Notes: generated by a model from the sequence alone, not told the origin. A DNA stretch of 64,000 nt from Trichostrongylus colubriformis (GCA_963978905.1 OZ022256.1:51942001-52006000), one strand, 5' to 3'. Positions 23,943 to 36,427 are shown, numbered from the stretch's first letter. Numbers and translations: made by a program.

Positions 23943-24840
23943 TTAGGTTGATTCATAATAAATCGGACAAATTGACCAATTTTAATCATTGTCGTACAAC
24001 TTTTTTACGACAACAGGGATTCACTTGAAATATACTCCATCTTTATCGATGTCCTTCTGCCACGGTATAGGCAGATCATGGATGCCCTTGCTCCAGAAGG
24101 CCGAAGCTGGAGCTCGAAGAAGTTGCCGAGTGCCGCCTTGACCTCGTCGCGAGTTTTGAAGTCTTGGCCGTCCAGGTGGCGTTGGCTATGGGAGAAAAGG
24201 TGGAAATCTGAAGGGGCCAGGTCTGGGGAGTACCTTGGGTATAGAAGTACGGTCCAACTGTACGACAGCAGCTCGGCCTTGGTCGATCTTGCGAAGTGCG
24301 GTCTGTGGAAGTAGACACGTTGTCGTGCTGGAAGTAGACATGTGACCGCCGCCGTAGCGAACTTTGGACATTGGCCTTCAATTCTCGTAATTGACGAACG
24401 TAGACGTCGGCGGATACTGTGGTACCTTCATCGAGCAGCTCCCAGTACTCTACGCCGTGTACGCTCCACCAACCGCGGTTTTCGTCTTCGATGGAATAGT
24501 CGCCTGACGCAAACTTCGAATGCTACAACTACAGTGTACTTAGGCCGGGGGCATGCTCCTTGTGAACTTCTATCAGACGTCTGCCGATATCCGCGGGTTC
24601 CTGGCCAGATAGCGATATAAATAGTATGACGTTGCGGATGTGGTCTCTAGACCGCTTGAAATCGTGCGGCATTGTGGCGGAATGAATTTACTTTGGAGTG
24701 ATTATTTTGCGGTACTTTGAAGAGCTTTTCATACTCATTCCAACGGTACCTCGCGCGTCCATTTTCCTTCACTCGTTACTGAGTTATGATCTCTAGAAAT
24801 CATCACTACCATTTGTCCGATTTATTATGAATCAACCTAA
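23943..24840 (-). mobile_element. Second internally deleted mariner element (898 bp)
   Basis: Perfect-looking inverted ends TTAGGTTGATTCATAATAAA continuing TCGGACAAAT, with TA at 23941-23942 and 24841-24842. On the minus strand a start MPHDFKRSRDHIRNVILF near 24675 (the HTH region) is followed after a deletion by EYWELLDEGTTVSADVYVRQ, HDNVSTST and, in a shifted frame, PYSPDLAPSDFHLFSHSQRH. It differs from its neighbour at 22514 in subterminal sequence, so the two are distinct mariner lineages 0.6 kb apart. Confidence 0.93.
24076..24675 (-). pseudogene. Mariner transposase remnant
   Basis: HDN (second Asp) and SPDLAPSDFHLF (third Asp) are kept, but in different frames. The region holding the first Asp is mostly missing, and a stop lies within the N-terminal part. 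Non-functional. Confidence 0.88.
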
Positions 24841-24842
24841 TA

Positions 24843-26325
24843 CCAATGTTGAGCGCTGAGCGACCGCTTTCTTTTGAAGCCTAATTTACTACCGTATACC
24901 AATTACTTTTCTTTGTGCTTGGCCATAGATGTCTTTGTATGGTCGTCCATTACTTAGCGAATTTTTCTCTTCTGTCTCGAGCGGAGCATCTTGAGAACTT
25001 CGTTTTCTCACGTGAAAATAGTTGTTTGGAATAGAACTCCATTAATCCAAAGCTGGACTTTTATTTAATTCCAAAGCTCTCTCGATGACTTAATTTCTCA
25101 TTCTCCTCGTTTTTTCTAGACCGATCACGAAAAGCTATCGCTTTGCAAAAATTTCGACTTTTGTCTATAAATCCTCCGGTATCCAGGGTGCCCATGCAGG
25201 GGATCTCCAGAGATTTCTTGTCCTCCAACAATTTGAGGGTGCATATGACTGGAGGCATTTGACTTGAAGTAGAAGTGAGATTACCACACAAGTAAGCCTC
25301 CTAGTCCATTCTTCTTTGTCGTTTTCTTGCTGCCAATCAAATGGCTGCCCTATCCCATTGTTGGTTTGAGAATTGGCTGCAGGGGATCTCCAGGGAATTC
25401 TTATCTTCCAAACAAAAGGCTGTAAATGTCACATCTTAGCGTCAGGCCCATGTCAGTCGACCAAATGGGAAAAAAAGCTTTCGAAAAAATGAAATTGTCT
25501 TGGCTAGCCATGTCGTTGACATAGAACTCGGCTTTAGATGATCTTGCGATCTTGATGGCACATTGAATGTGTGGCTCATCCGAAACTACATTTCAGTCGT
25601 GATGTTTTCAGTTATCATTCTTATGGCTTCACTCTACTGTTTTGACCCTCTCCTTCCTCCAGCAAATGGAATTACTTTGAATTGAAATAGAGGACACTAT
25701 TTACGTTCCTGACTTCGTTTTCAGAGTCTCGGTAGGTAGCAGGGCTGAGAAACACTCGGCGGAAGGGGGGTCGCGTTTTCGATTGGAAACAGTAGGGCTT
25801 TTATTTTTTGGAGATTTTTCTCGACACTAGATCCGACCCTGGTGAGGAGTCAGAGTGGAGAGATGTGCTATGGATCATTTCGACATGCTCTGAGCCTTCT
25901 GAATAATACGCCAGTAACACATTTACTCATGCGGTTTTCTTGAAAGCGCACGAGGGACCGTTGAAGCTCTCTGATTGGATTTGTGCAGACGCAGTAGTTC
26001 AAAGGTCTCATACTGCTTAGCTAACATCAAAAATCTTGCAGTGCGGGGCGAAAAGTCGAAGATCGGGTGCACCCTGGGAATGACGTTCAAATTGGAGGCA
26101 AACTTTGGCCATTTACGTCCCATGGGAATTCAAGCGAGTTCAAACACTTCTGGTCCGACGGTCACTCTACCTCGTTTATATTCCCTTATTTTGCAGAGTA
26201 GTTCATTCCAGGAGCTTATTCGCCTACTCATCAGAATATGCGCCAAGCATAGAACCTAGGCAATTGAGCACCCATGTGATCGAGTGATTAAGTCTATCAA
26301 TATACTACACAGGGGATGCCACAAA
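24843..26325. other. No gene recognised
   Basis: A weak direct repeat, GCAGGGGATCTCCAG plus following bases, occurs at about 25196 and 25379. No protein similarity. Confidence 0.5.
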
Positions 26326-27045
26326 AAGTAATTTCGCTCACGGCTCAAATCCGTCAAGTATACAAAACGTAGGGAAACGAAAGAGGTAAAAGTATCGAGG
26401 CAAAATATTCCCGAAATATTCCTCCAGAAACAGGAGCAGGCTGAGACGCGCTACTTTCACCGTCACAAAAATATTGAGCCTTCATTCGGCACAGTCGGTC
26501 CATAGAGCACCTACCAAATTACGGTCCGCCTAAAACAGCAGAGCCAACTTTCGTGGTAGGTCTCTCGTGGGAAGCTTCCTGAGGACTGACCCTTCGACTC
26601 ATAGAAGTCACAGAGCTCTCGCTGCTTGGACAACGCTGCCGTGATTCGAAGTGTCATTTTTCATGCGTCGAACTCCCCTCCGGAGGGTTCAGTGGTAAAG
26701 GCACGTTTTGGTTCTTGGAAACTAAGGGTACTGAGAACCCGGAAAAAGGAATGTTTAAGAACACCACCCAATATGAATCCCCTCAGGTACCCAGAGTGAA
26801 CGGACCTTAGCGAGGTTGTGAACGAGAGTGACGAATTGGATTTTGCCGTGTTGAGGTGACACATCATGTTCACTTGGAACAAGCTCTCATTCCTGCTCGT
26901 GGGATGAAAACTACCTCGTCTCGACTAAAGTTTGTGGGGAAGAAAAAAGTACTTTTCTGGCACCGCCTGCACAGTGTGCGGGAAAGTAAAGCTGTTGGCA
27001 GTTTCGACCCTAGCATCCGTATGGTGCAAGGATCAAAATCTGAAT
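26326..27045 (+). repeat. Dispersed repeat, copy 2
   Basis: Paralogue of bases 1-905 in the same orientation, with many substitutions and small indels. It starts within a stretch that reads GATGCCACAAAAAGTAATTT just upstream, which could be the edge of the element. No open frame survives in both copies. Confidence 0.7.
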
Positions 27046-27334
27046 GGAATCTTTACGCGGCAACGAGATGTTTTACTCTTTCCGGAGTACTGGGCTCAGA
27101 TATCTTAGAAAGGTTAGGCAACACATTCACCTGAGCTTCGTTTATTTCTTCTTCCCGCTTCAACCCACTTGTCCCATTTGGCAAACAGGTCATGTTGGCG
27201 GTAGTCTGGCATGTTGACTTCACGTTTCCGAATGAATGCTTGATCGGGATGTATACCAGCCGACTGGATTGTACTACGGTTGACTAGACCAACTAAATAC
27301 TACGCATGGGACGAATAAAAATTTGGAAATCCGC

Positions 27335-27395
27335 ACTACTCAGAATGGAAGTCGGATGCATGGCGCATCCCTAAATGGAATGGACTGATGTTCTA
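27335..27395 (+). repeat. Tail fragment of the SINE-like family
   Basis: ATGCATGGCGCATCCCTAAA followed by GGACTGATGTTCTAC matches the 3' end of the family. The upstream part is too diverged to follow. Confidence 0.4.
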
Positions 27396-30300
27396 CACAC
27401 AGGTATTATTGTAGCCATTTTAAGTGGTGATAGTCAAAGAGCGGTGGAGTGAACTGCTAATGGAGTTACCGGTTTTGGTCAATTATACTGAATAATATTC
27501 AATCCCATGAAACTGAGGGACAGTTGGTTGTGCGGCGCAGTCCTATGAGGCTTATCGAAAAGGAGCAAACGTAGGCTTGTAAAACAGGGAAATGTTGGAA
27601 TTTCGGGTAAGTTTCTGTACTTAGCATGGCTGTGACGCTTCGTGCATATTTGATCGCCCTGGCCAGCCCATCTTTACTCTTTTGCTCTTTTTGTGACGAG
27701 TTTTCAGTAACTTCGTACGTCGAATTCCCGACTTTATGGTAATCACCGACGTCAATGTGGCTGGTTTTTCTTCACGGTCTCCATATAAAGCCCTTTGCCG
27801 CGCCGCTGCGGTTGAATATCACTGCATTATGCTGATTTTTTCTGATTCTTCCTCTTTCGTGTCACGTTGGATGGCTTTATGTTGTTGATATGAAACATTC
27901 CCGACGCACACTCATACGCACGTGGCCTCCTCTTTCCTCATTTTGCAGCCCTTCTCAAGTGCGTTTATTTTTCTCGTGAAAGCCGAAATCCCATAATTCG
28001 AGAAGGAGTCATGTGGCGATAGAATTATTATAAACCAGGCTACTAATAAGGCTGATGCATAATTGCACAACACTTTTTCAAACATTCATTTCTAAAAATG
28101 AACACATTAGCATAAAACAGTAACAAATCAAATGACTAATGATATTTACTATCGGTTATTATTTATGATAACCTAAAAATAATTTAACATTTGACGCTAT
28201 GATCCTCAGGGAGGGCAACAAGGTTGACTAGTGAAGAATCTGTATGTTTCTGACGACTTTATGAGAAGCGGTATAAGTAAATCAAAATTTGTTCCATGAA
28301 GCAAAGGTGTGTGCACATATGACGGAAAGTAGCGTGGCCGCCCGCGGCGAGTGGCACGGCGGGTGCGAGTTCCAGTGTCAGGGCATGACAGCCTTCAAGC
28401 GAGGCAGTGTGGCATGGGTGGAAGCGCAGAGGGGACGCAGCCACTCTCTGCCGGGCTCTCAAGAGCAATCGATTGGCAAGTCGTACTGGTGGCGCCGTGA
28501 GTGAAACGCCGCGAAGCGATTTTCCATCACATCTGCACACACCCAATTTTAGGTGGCCTTATCCGATATGAAATGGGTAGAGTGTACCTCTTTGGGGAAA
28601 TTGCATTTTCTTTTCCTGGATTTTGTTTATCTTGAGCCGAAACGGTTATGTCGAAAATATCAAATAATCCCCATTGTAATCTTATCACTGGGAGCGATCA
28701 ACCTGTTTTTTGATCCCGAGTTTTTCTAATTGGGAAGGCTACGTAAATCAAATTCGCCGAAATGCTCTCAGAATGCTGACGTTGATCGAAATAGGGGAAC
28801 GTGTTTTGTTTACGCGGCAAAGCCACGCACATAAGTGTCATTTCAGGGCTCATTTGTTTTTCGGTTGTATACCACGATTTTTCACCGTCTACTGCTCATT
28901 CTACTGCTACCGCACGCTCCACTGCGAAATGTAATAATAGTATCAAAAAGACTGAGTACGCCGGAAGCGGCACCACTTTTTTCAATCGAAAATTTTTTCA
29001 GCTTTTTGCGGATAGAAATGACAATTATTTCAATCAGCGACAATTAATTGTTGAGATCGAATAGATTCAGCCAATACAAAATCTCACTTCCATCTCCTGA
29101 ACCCTTTTAGAAAATATGTAGCTCAACAGATGCTTAAATTGTGAGGGGTGGCTGGACCGAAGGGCAATATTGTAGTGGGTGCGAACGATGATAGTGACTG
29201 TGAGCTGAAAATGCAGAAGTTTCCTCGCAAAGTAACTCCTTCTTCTCTACTTCCCCATTACCCCCCCCCCCTTCCAACATCGGAAACCACAAGTTGGTTA
29301 CAAAAATAATCTTCGCTAAAGTTCCGGATTGCATAGTATGTGTGGCTCCGGCACGCGCTCTGCAGCCGACAACCTCTTGAAATTTTCTAATCAGTGTAAT
29401 CATTCTTGGTTACTGCATGATCTTTCTCATATAACGTGTCGAGCCAGTCACATAGAGTTCTACACTATTTAAGGATGCGACCAAGTGGGTTGATCGTTTT
29501 CTGCCCTATGCATTTTTTTGAAAGCACTCTTAAAGACAGTGTTAGGGGTAATGTGAGTGATAAGGAACCCCAAAATTAGTCATTTGGTGAAGAACTACGG
29601 ATCTGAAAGGCCTATGCATGGCGAAATCCTGCGCGGAAGGCGCCCCCTTGAGCTGTGGCGGAGACGGCCTTGTCAGGGCAAGCCGCCTTTGTTAGGACAG
29701 CTCTCCTTCTAGTGACGAGCTCCCCATGATTGGCTGGGGTGGGAGGACCAAAGCCAAAAAAATTGAGACAGGGTCCGTAAGTTATTGACATACAACATAT
29801 TGACATATATCATATAAGTGAGCAGAACTTCTTTGTTTAACCCTGAAGAAGGTGTTAAACACCGAAATGTTGCAAAATATTAAAAAAAACTTTTGAGACT
29901 TTTGAAGGAAATCTTTCGAGCTTTGAATGAATACTTTAAAGTCTCAGTTGATGTTGTTGAGCATTCAGATAAACATGACACTTCGGAACAGTACAGTATC
30001 CAAGAATCTACAGATAGTTGGTATTGACCGACTTTTCTGGGGACTTTGCTCTTTTTCGTCTACTCGTTAACCTCATTTCGTGTGGCGTTCTCACATCCCA
30101 CCAGACTCATACATGCGACACCATCTATACATAATCCGGCGTGGAATCATTGAAGAAATGCAATTATCGCAAGACAATTACATTGGTCACTGAACAACAC
30201 ACGGCAATCATTCACCGCTGTGACCATAGTCACTGCTCCCAATATCACTGTCAGTACTTCTGTTTCTTTGGTACTGCTTTAAAAACACCAAGCATCTATC

Positions 30301-31479
30301 TCGTTTTACTATGCTCTCGAATTCCATCGAAGACTTTTACAGAATGCTGAAACAATTCAAAATCAAATAGGATTGAAGCCGAATTAATGAGACAATTGTT
30401 TGATTACTCCTTTCATAGCACTTAAACTTATAGTGAATTTCACATATTCGTCTCATAGTTTGAAAGCATTACGAACTTTGATGGATGTTTACAATAAAAA
30501 ATCGTATATTTTTGCTGCTTGATAGCTGCTGATTTTCGCCGCAGCCTGCGATGTGTAATACCTGACAAATTCGTTTTTCTTTTTTTTCTAAATGAACCGA
30601 ATATAATAATTCCAAAATAAATTTCTTGGTATTGAAGCTCGAGTGAGATTCTCTGATAACACCAGATGCGAAGTTCAACACATTTAGCTAAATATTTCTC
30701 AGATAAGTGGCTCGCTTCCTCCATGGACAGATTCGATTTCTAAGATTTTCCAAGAAAAAACTGTTCAGACGTTTCCGTTTCCGCTAGTACTACATAAGCG
30801 TCGTTGCCCATCGTGAAAAACACGACAAGGTGTTGTTTGATCTTTTAGGAATGTGCCATGCCGCCGAGTTTTCATTCCAAAAGCCCGCTTTCCGCTTAGG
30901 ATGACAGAGACATCGCAACGACCGTAAACGATCCATACCGTTGAAAGGGAAGGGAAGGAGGCAAGCTCTTTACAAAAATGGGAAAAATAAGAGGTGGGAT
31001 TCGAAAAAAGGTTTTAATGCTGCTGTACTCCGAATGAGATTTAGTGCTGGTCAATTCGATGACAGTCCAGAATCTACTGCTTGTCTTTGTTCCAAGAGAG
31101 AATAAAAAATTATAGAAAAAGATAACTATAATTAGTTAGGTTTGAAGCTAATGGATTTCTCTAGGAGGCGACTGCCATCTGGAATCGGTCAAGTTAAGGA
31201 GAATGGAATAAGCAAAATGGAGTGGTCGTGCTCGATAGAATTCACCCTATCTTTTGCCTTCCCCTAGGGATGTTCAAGAACAAATGACCTTAATTTTATT
31301 TTGAATACATCGGCTCCCATATGGCAAGGGAGGAGTTTTCAGAGAGCTCCCCAAGTCCTATTGAGCTCCCGTTCCCCACCATCAATTGAGGGATCTCAAG
31401 CAGAAGGGTAGCGTGCTGCTTCAGACAGGGTCTCCTTCTGCGGACTTCAATGCCATGCTCGCTCCCTGGGCCTGCTTAT
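27396..31479. other. Long stretch without recognised genes
   Basis: It includes a GC-rich island at 28335-28510 with no recognised content, a C-run at 29261, and the motif at 29843 listed separately. Candidate frames (up to about 95 codons) show no conserved motif. Confidence 0.5.
29843..29867 (+). other. CTGAAGA-stem-GAAA motif, hammerhead-like
   Basis: CTGAAGA is followed by a perfect 5-bp stem (GGTGT/ACACC, loop TAA) and then GAAA, the order of a hammerhead ribozyme core. One extra A (29850) sits before the stem, and stems I and III are not evident, so activity is doubtful. The same CTGAAGAAGG...GAAAC pattern occurs in both arms at 13458-13676. Confidence 0.3.
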
Positions 31480-31796
31480 GGTTGAAATTGTTCGTTAACA
31501 TGCCAGGGCTGAAAGTGGATCCATTTCTAGTGAATCCAATCGAAGATACAAAAAAGGTTTCCTTTATATCACACAAGTGATTGACTTTTACTCTGAGACG
31601 ATTTGTGCACACCTCCGCTCAAGGCGATTAGAGAACCTCTACAGAGCCGATAATCGCATATCCTCTAGTGATATCATCCTTGATGTTGCTTTCAATATTC
31701 GTGGAATCGTGAAATTCGCATTACATAGTGAGCCACTTGGAAGATGACTGATCCATTCACCTGGGAGATTCCTGCTCGAGAATTTCTGCGAAACTA

Positions 31797-31949
31797 TTGG
31801 GTTGGGGAATAAGTCCCCGCCGTTTTTTTCAACCCCGTTTTTCACATTGTTTCCTCCATCTTTCAACAAAGCCAATATATGTTTTCGATAGAGCTTTTCT
31901 TGCTCTACAAAATGCTGCTATCTGTATTTCGATTTCTTCGACAACCTAA
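31797..31949 (+). mobile_element. Mariner-type MITE, left outer module of the palindrome
   Basis: Mirror of 33025-33177. TA at 31795-31796 and 31950-31951. Confidence 0.7.
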
Positions 31950-33024
31950 TATTTATGAGGTTTGGAAATGAAGTGCGCTGAAGGCAAAAAAGTGGCACTT
32001 GCGCACCTCATCTTTCTCGTCTGCCATCATAATCAAAGAATGTATGTGCATATGTTTTCGATAGAGCTTTTTCAGCTCTACAAAATGGTACCACTCTTTA
32101 TTCAAATCGTTCAAGTTTTTGCTGTTTTTAAGACTTACAAATGCAGTACTAGCAAAAGTGTGCTTTTTCGTTATCTCCTTTTCCTCGCCTACCATCGAGA
32201 TTGGAGAGGGTGTGCATACATGCATTCGATAGAGCTCTTTTTGCTCTACAAAATGATGCCTTTCTTCTTTTGTATCTTCTCATATTTTAGCATGTGGGAG
32301 TAAGTCTCCACGTGTTTTTCAATTCAAAACTGCGTAATGAAAACAAGTTTTTTTGGCAGATTGTTTTGTATCGTTCGATAGAGCTCTTCTCGCTCTACAA
32401 GATAGTAATTACGGTTTTTGTTCAAACTGATTTTTGACATTTTTTAGATCATTTAAAAGTCGACGAAATCGAACATTTTCGACACCATGTGACAAAAATG
32501 CTCGATTTCGTCGACTTTTAAATGATCTAAAAAATGTCAAAAATCAGTTTGAACAAAAACCGTAATTACTATCTTGTAGAGCGAAAAGAGCTCTATCGAA
32601 CGATACAAAACAATCTGCCAAAAAAATTTGTTTTCATTACGCAATTCTGAATTGAAAAACACGTGGAGACATACTCCCACATGCTAAAATATGAGAGGAT
32701 ACAAAAGAAGAAAGGCATCATTTTGTAGAGCAAAAAGAGCTCTATCGAATGCATATATGCACACCCTCCTTAATCTCGATGGTAGGCGAGGAAAAGGAGA
32801 TAACGAAAAAGCCCACTTTTGCTAGTACTGCATTTGTAAGTCTTAAAAACAGCAAAAACTTGAACGATTTGAATAAAGAGTGGTACCATTTTGTAGAGCT
32901 GAAAAAGCTCTATCGAAAACATATGCACATACATTCTTTGATTATGATGGCAGACGAGAAAGATGAGGTGCGCAAGTGCCACTTTTTTGCCTTCAGCTCA
33001 CTTCATTTCCAAACCTCATAAATA

Positions 33025-33177
33025 TTAGGTTGTCGAAGATATCGAAAAACAGATAGTAGCATTCTGTAGAGCAAGAAAAGCTCTATCGAGAACATATATT
33101 GGCTTTGTCGAAAGATGGAGGGAACAATGTGAAAAACGGGGTTGAAAAAAACGGCGGGGACTTGTTCCCCAACCCAA
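33025..33177 (-). mobile_element. Mariner-type MITE, right outer module of the palindrome
   Basis: TTAGGTTGTCGAAG at 33025 and the complement of TTGGGTTGGGGAA at 33177 form terminal repeats. TA lies at 33023-33024 and 33178-33179. Confidence 0.7.
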
Positions 33178-33795
33178 TATCTGCCTTGAATTCCCTTCAG
33201 TATTATCGACGTTACTGTTGAACGTGTCTTTCATGTGCTTAGAAGGTATTGCATTTTTTTTTATTGTGAAACATGAAAGTAGAGGTGCTCAGCGGTCTAA
33301 CAGTAGAGAAAAAACGAAGTAAAATCGCAAAAAAAAACTGAGAGTTAAAACCCAAAGTACCTTTCTAGCGCCCCTCTGCGTGACTGGCCAAATGTAGATT
33401 ACAGAAGGGCAAATGGCTGAATCAGCTGGTCTCAAAAGATGTCCCACCCTCGCCGTCCACTCGCCCTCGCCTTACTGGTGAACTGCAGAACGACACGCCG
33501 TGTTGCGGGATCGTGATAAGGCTTCAAATCGCAATTTTCAGTGCGAGTTTCACCGCACATCATTTCTTCTGAAGTGAAGGGTTTGTTTGCAGAGAACATG
33601 TACTTTCCCCTATCCTCACTTTCTCTTCACCCATCTCATCGCCTTTGAATCAATTATGAGCGGAGATTCGCGAAACCTGTGGATTCTAACGGTTGTGAAA
33701 TTCCGCGGTTACCACCCTTCTAACAGCTCAGGAGGATGTGTGTCATCAGGACAGAAAACTCGTATGGCCACATGCGCACTGGATGCGAGCTATGG

Positions 33796-33884
33796 GAGCC
33801 GTATTAGTTGGGTCCCGGAAGCAATTACGCACGAAGTGCAGCGTGGATCACCGTCATCGTCCTGAGACCCAAATAATACGGCTC
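33796..33884. mobile_element. 89-bp hairpin MITE
   Basis: GAGCCGTATTAGTTGGGTC and GACCCAAATAATACGGCTC are inverted (18 of 19). The interior CACGAAGTGCAGCGTGGATC is repeated at 33993-34053 in a truncated second copy. Confidence 0.7.
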
Positions 33885-33992
33885 ATCTAGCACGTGCTCA
33901 TTCTGTCATATGGCGGGCTCCGGACTGTTCTCATGGCTTTAACCCCTCTTGTGGCGCTCATCCATCTCTTCCTCGCAGCTTCTCATGGTTGA

Positions 33993-34053
33993 AGCGATCA
34001 CGCACGAAGTGCGGCGTGGATCACCGACATCGTCTTGTTACCCAAATAATACT
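33993..34053 (+). repeat. Truncated second copy of the 89-bp hairpin MITE
   Basis: GCACGAAGTGCGGCGTGGAT through ACCCAAATAATAC matches the right two thirds of 33796-33884; the left terminus is lost. Confidence 0.65.
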
Positions 34054-36427
34054 GACTGAAACTCATTACCTTACTGATTGAAAGCTTCGAGGCTCAAAAA
34101 TTTCACTTATCGGGAACTCTTCTGACTTTCTCAGAGTGTGCCCGAACCATTACAGACTCTTACCCTAACTTAACTACTGCTAATAATCCTCGTAACTGAT
34201 GCCTCTGGGATGCGCCACGTACGCGGCTACCCTCCCAAATCTTGTAGATACATGAATATGCGCTCGTAAGAAAAGACACGTGCAGAAACTTGAGTATGAT
34301 CGCGAAAAAGCTGTAATCCACTGGGCAGGCCAACTATTCGTCTGTCCCACCAGTATAAGCCCCCGCCTTAAACAAGAACGTCACAAGCATTATCAATGAC
34401 TGCCAGTGGGTAGCGCTTGTGCGCTTTGTATAATATTTACATTACATTTTTACTTATCACAAAATTTACATCACTTTTGGCAGGTCTTTTCAGGAAAAAA
34501 TGGAGATGCGCCCTTTATGTGATTTATTTACGGAGAATGATGTGCGAGATCTAGTAAATTTTAGAAAAGGTTTTGAGGTTGTGATAAACGAGCAACCCTC
34601 ATGTGCCTTGAGAAATGCGCAATGAACGTTTTTCAATTTGCTTTTTGGGCTTAAAACCGTTGCACTTTGCATCGCATTCAATACTGTCTAGCTTTTTCTA
34701 CAGTATATAACAAGATTCTAATTTTCTTGTCTTCAAAACGACTTTCCGTTAAAATTCTTTCATATCACATAGTTGCTGTTCTTCTACTAATTGCAGTTTT
34801 TGCACTCCCTTCTCATCTTCTGCACGAAGCCTGCTAATTGCAGTTTTTGCAGTCACTTCTCATATTCCGTGCGAAGCCTGCATGATATGTGCAAGTTTCC
34901 GTTGTTTATTAAGCTGGATTAATTACTCGTAGTTTTAATTAAGCCTCCACACTCCTTTCCATTCTGTACATGCTCATTTCGTCCCCATTCTTCACCGCCA
35001 TTCCATTAATCTCCTACTGCTGTTGCTGTCTGTGTTCCATTAAATTGCAATTAGTTTAAGAGCTCATATTTCACCAGAAAACCCCGCACATTTTTTTAGA
35101 AAAAGAAACTTTTCGTGTTGCACTAGCAGAGATAAGTACTCTACTTTGGGTTAAACGTTACACATTCAGTAACTCCTTAGCCCATAGCTTAGTGAGAGAG
35201 TTCTCTGAGGCAGATACTATATTATGATAAGCGAGGTGATCTGCAGTGCACTCAGCGATGAAGTTCCTATGAAAGACTTCGAGAATGAGCCGAAAGGGTG
35301 GACTGCGGAACATTTTTTCGTGCCCGTGGGACACGGCATGAGAACAAAACCCCATTAGCGGAGCTTATCGATCCCAGAGCGCTTCTTTCTATTCTTCGCT
35401 TTTTTATAGCTCGTTTTTGCTTTGGAAGCGCTTTATTTGCACTTAAATTTTCGGTATTTTTTTTTGATTGAACTGCTGCCGACAATTGAAACACCAAATA
35501 TAAAGCATTCGCTCTTAATCGAGCTCTTTTATGATGAGCCACACCTTCTGGTATTTTGCCCTTCCGAGAAACTCACAGGTGCCTCAATCAACTCAATTCA
35601 CCAAGGCTATATCTTCAAGTAATGACAATATCTTGTCTCATTGTCAGAAGTAATCAGCTCATCTTCTCGTCATGTACTCCCTCATATTAAGAATATATCA
35701 CATGATATAATATAATATATCACATTAGATGTAATATATCACAAAGTCGGCACATAATTACGAAAATTATAAGAAAAAATTCAGTTTTCTACAGCACGGA
35801 TGCGCCTGATTATCCACTGAAGAAAGCTTACATGATGCCATGTTCGTTTGCCGGAAAGAAATTGTTTTTCCGTGCCATGATACCGTAGCCATTTCATTTG
35901 AGAGCTTGTACTTGTCACAGTAGTGTCTAGTACCACCTACAACAGCAAAAAATGAATCTCTTTTGAACCTTTACCCAGGGTAAGTGGAGGTGTATGATTT
36001 TCAGGTGAGGTGAAATGTTCCCAGAAAGACAGTAGCTGTGTTGAACACGAATAACATAAACGTGCATGTAAAGCAATGAGTGTAGGAATATCGGCTTAGA
36101 TCCTTTCAAGGAATCCGGGAAATCTTTTATGCATCATCCCTCCCTGACCAAAAAGCTGTTTCTTGAAAATAATTCCAAGGCTTATAGCCACATGCTTCGT
36201 CAGAAGGATTGCAAGTGCAATAGTTTTGTGTACGGATTGGAATAGTAACTGCATTACGTTATCAATTGGAAGCAGAGTGGCACGAAGCCATGGACTTAAC
36301 GTCATCTGAATTTGAACCACTTACGTCAATATTCATCAGCTATTGATAAGAGAACTTTTTGTTCACACAACACCACCACAAATTTCTTAATTTTTGTCAA
36401 AACTAGCATCGTTTTGGACGGGGGTGT
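34054..36427. other. No gene recognised
   Basis: Contains a 2 x 47-bp tandem repeat (34787-34880) and an AT-rich ATATATCACAT repeat (35694-35744). Nothing else supported. Confidence 0.5.
34787..34880 (+). repeat. 2 x 47-bp tandem repeat
   Basis: CTAATTGCAGTTTTTGCA starts both units; each ends GAAGCCTG. The units differ at a few positions. Confidence 0.8.

Larger units (their letters stand above)
31797..33177. mobile_element. 1381-bp near-perfect palindrome made of inverted mariner-type MITEs
   Basis: The ends TTGGGTTGGGGAA and TTCCCCAACCCAA are flanked by TA (31795-31796, 33178-33179). The two ~690-base arms are almost identical in complement, with the centre near 32487. The first and last 153 bases (31797-31949, 33025-33177) each start TTGGGTTGGGGAA, end CAACCTAA next to TA, and so look like complete mariner-type MITEs. 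Each arm holds four copies of TCGATAGAGCT...GCTCTACAA, about 150-172 bases apart. Confidence 0.88.
31480..33620 (+). repeat. Dispersed repeat unit 1, split by a palindromic insertion
   Basis: Bases 31480-31796 and 33178-33620 together align with the uninterrupted unit at 38525-39330 (shared GCGATTTGTGCACACC, AGAGAACCTCTACA, GCCGATAATCGCAT, GAAAGTAGAGGTGCTCAGCG and GCGGGATCGTGATAA). No coding frame is conserved. Confidence 0.8.

Noticed and set aside
28335..28510. GC-rich island, considered as a promoter or exon
   Set aside because: No splice-bounded frame with similarity on either strand; the minus-strand frame of 95 codons is low in conserved features.
31962..32303. Open frame (113 codons) with a mirror-image partner at 32749-33021 on the + strand
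   Set aside because: Both come from the palindrome and are translations of its hairpin modules; no known domain.
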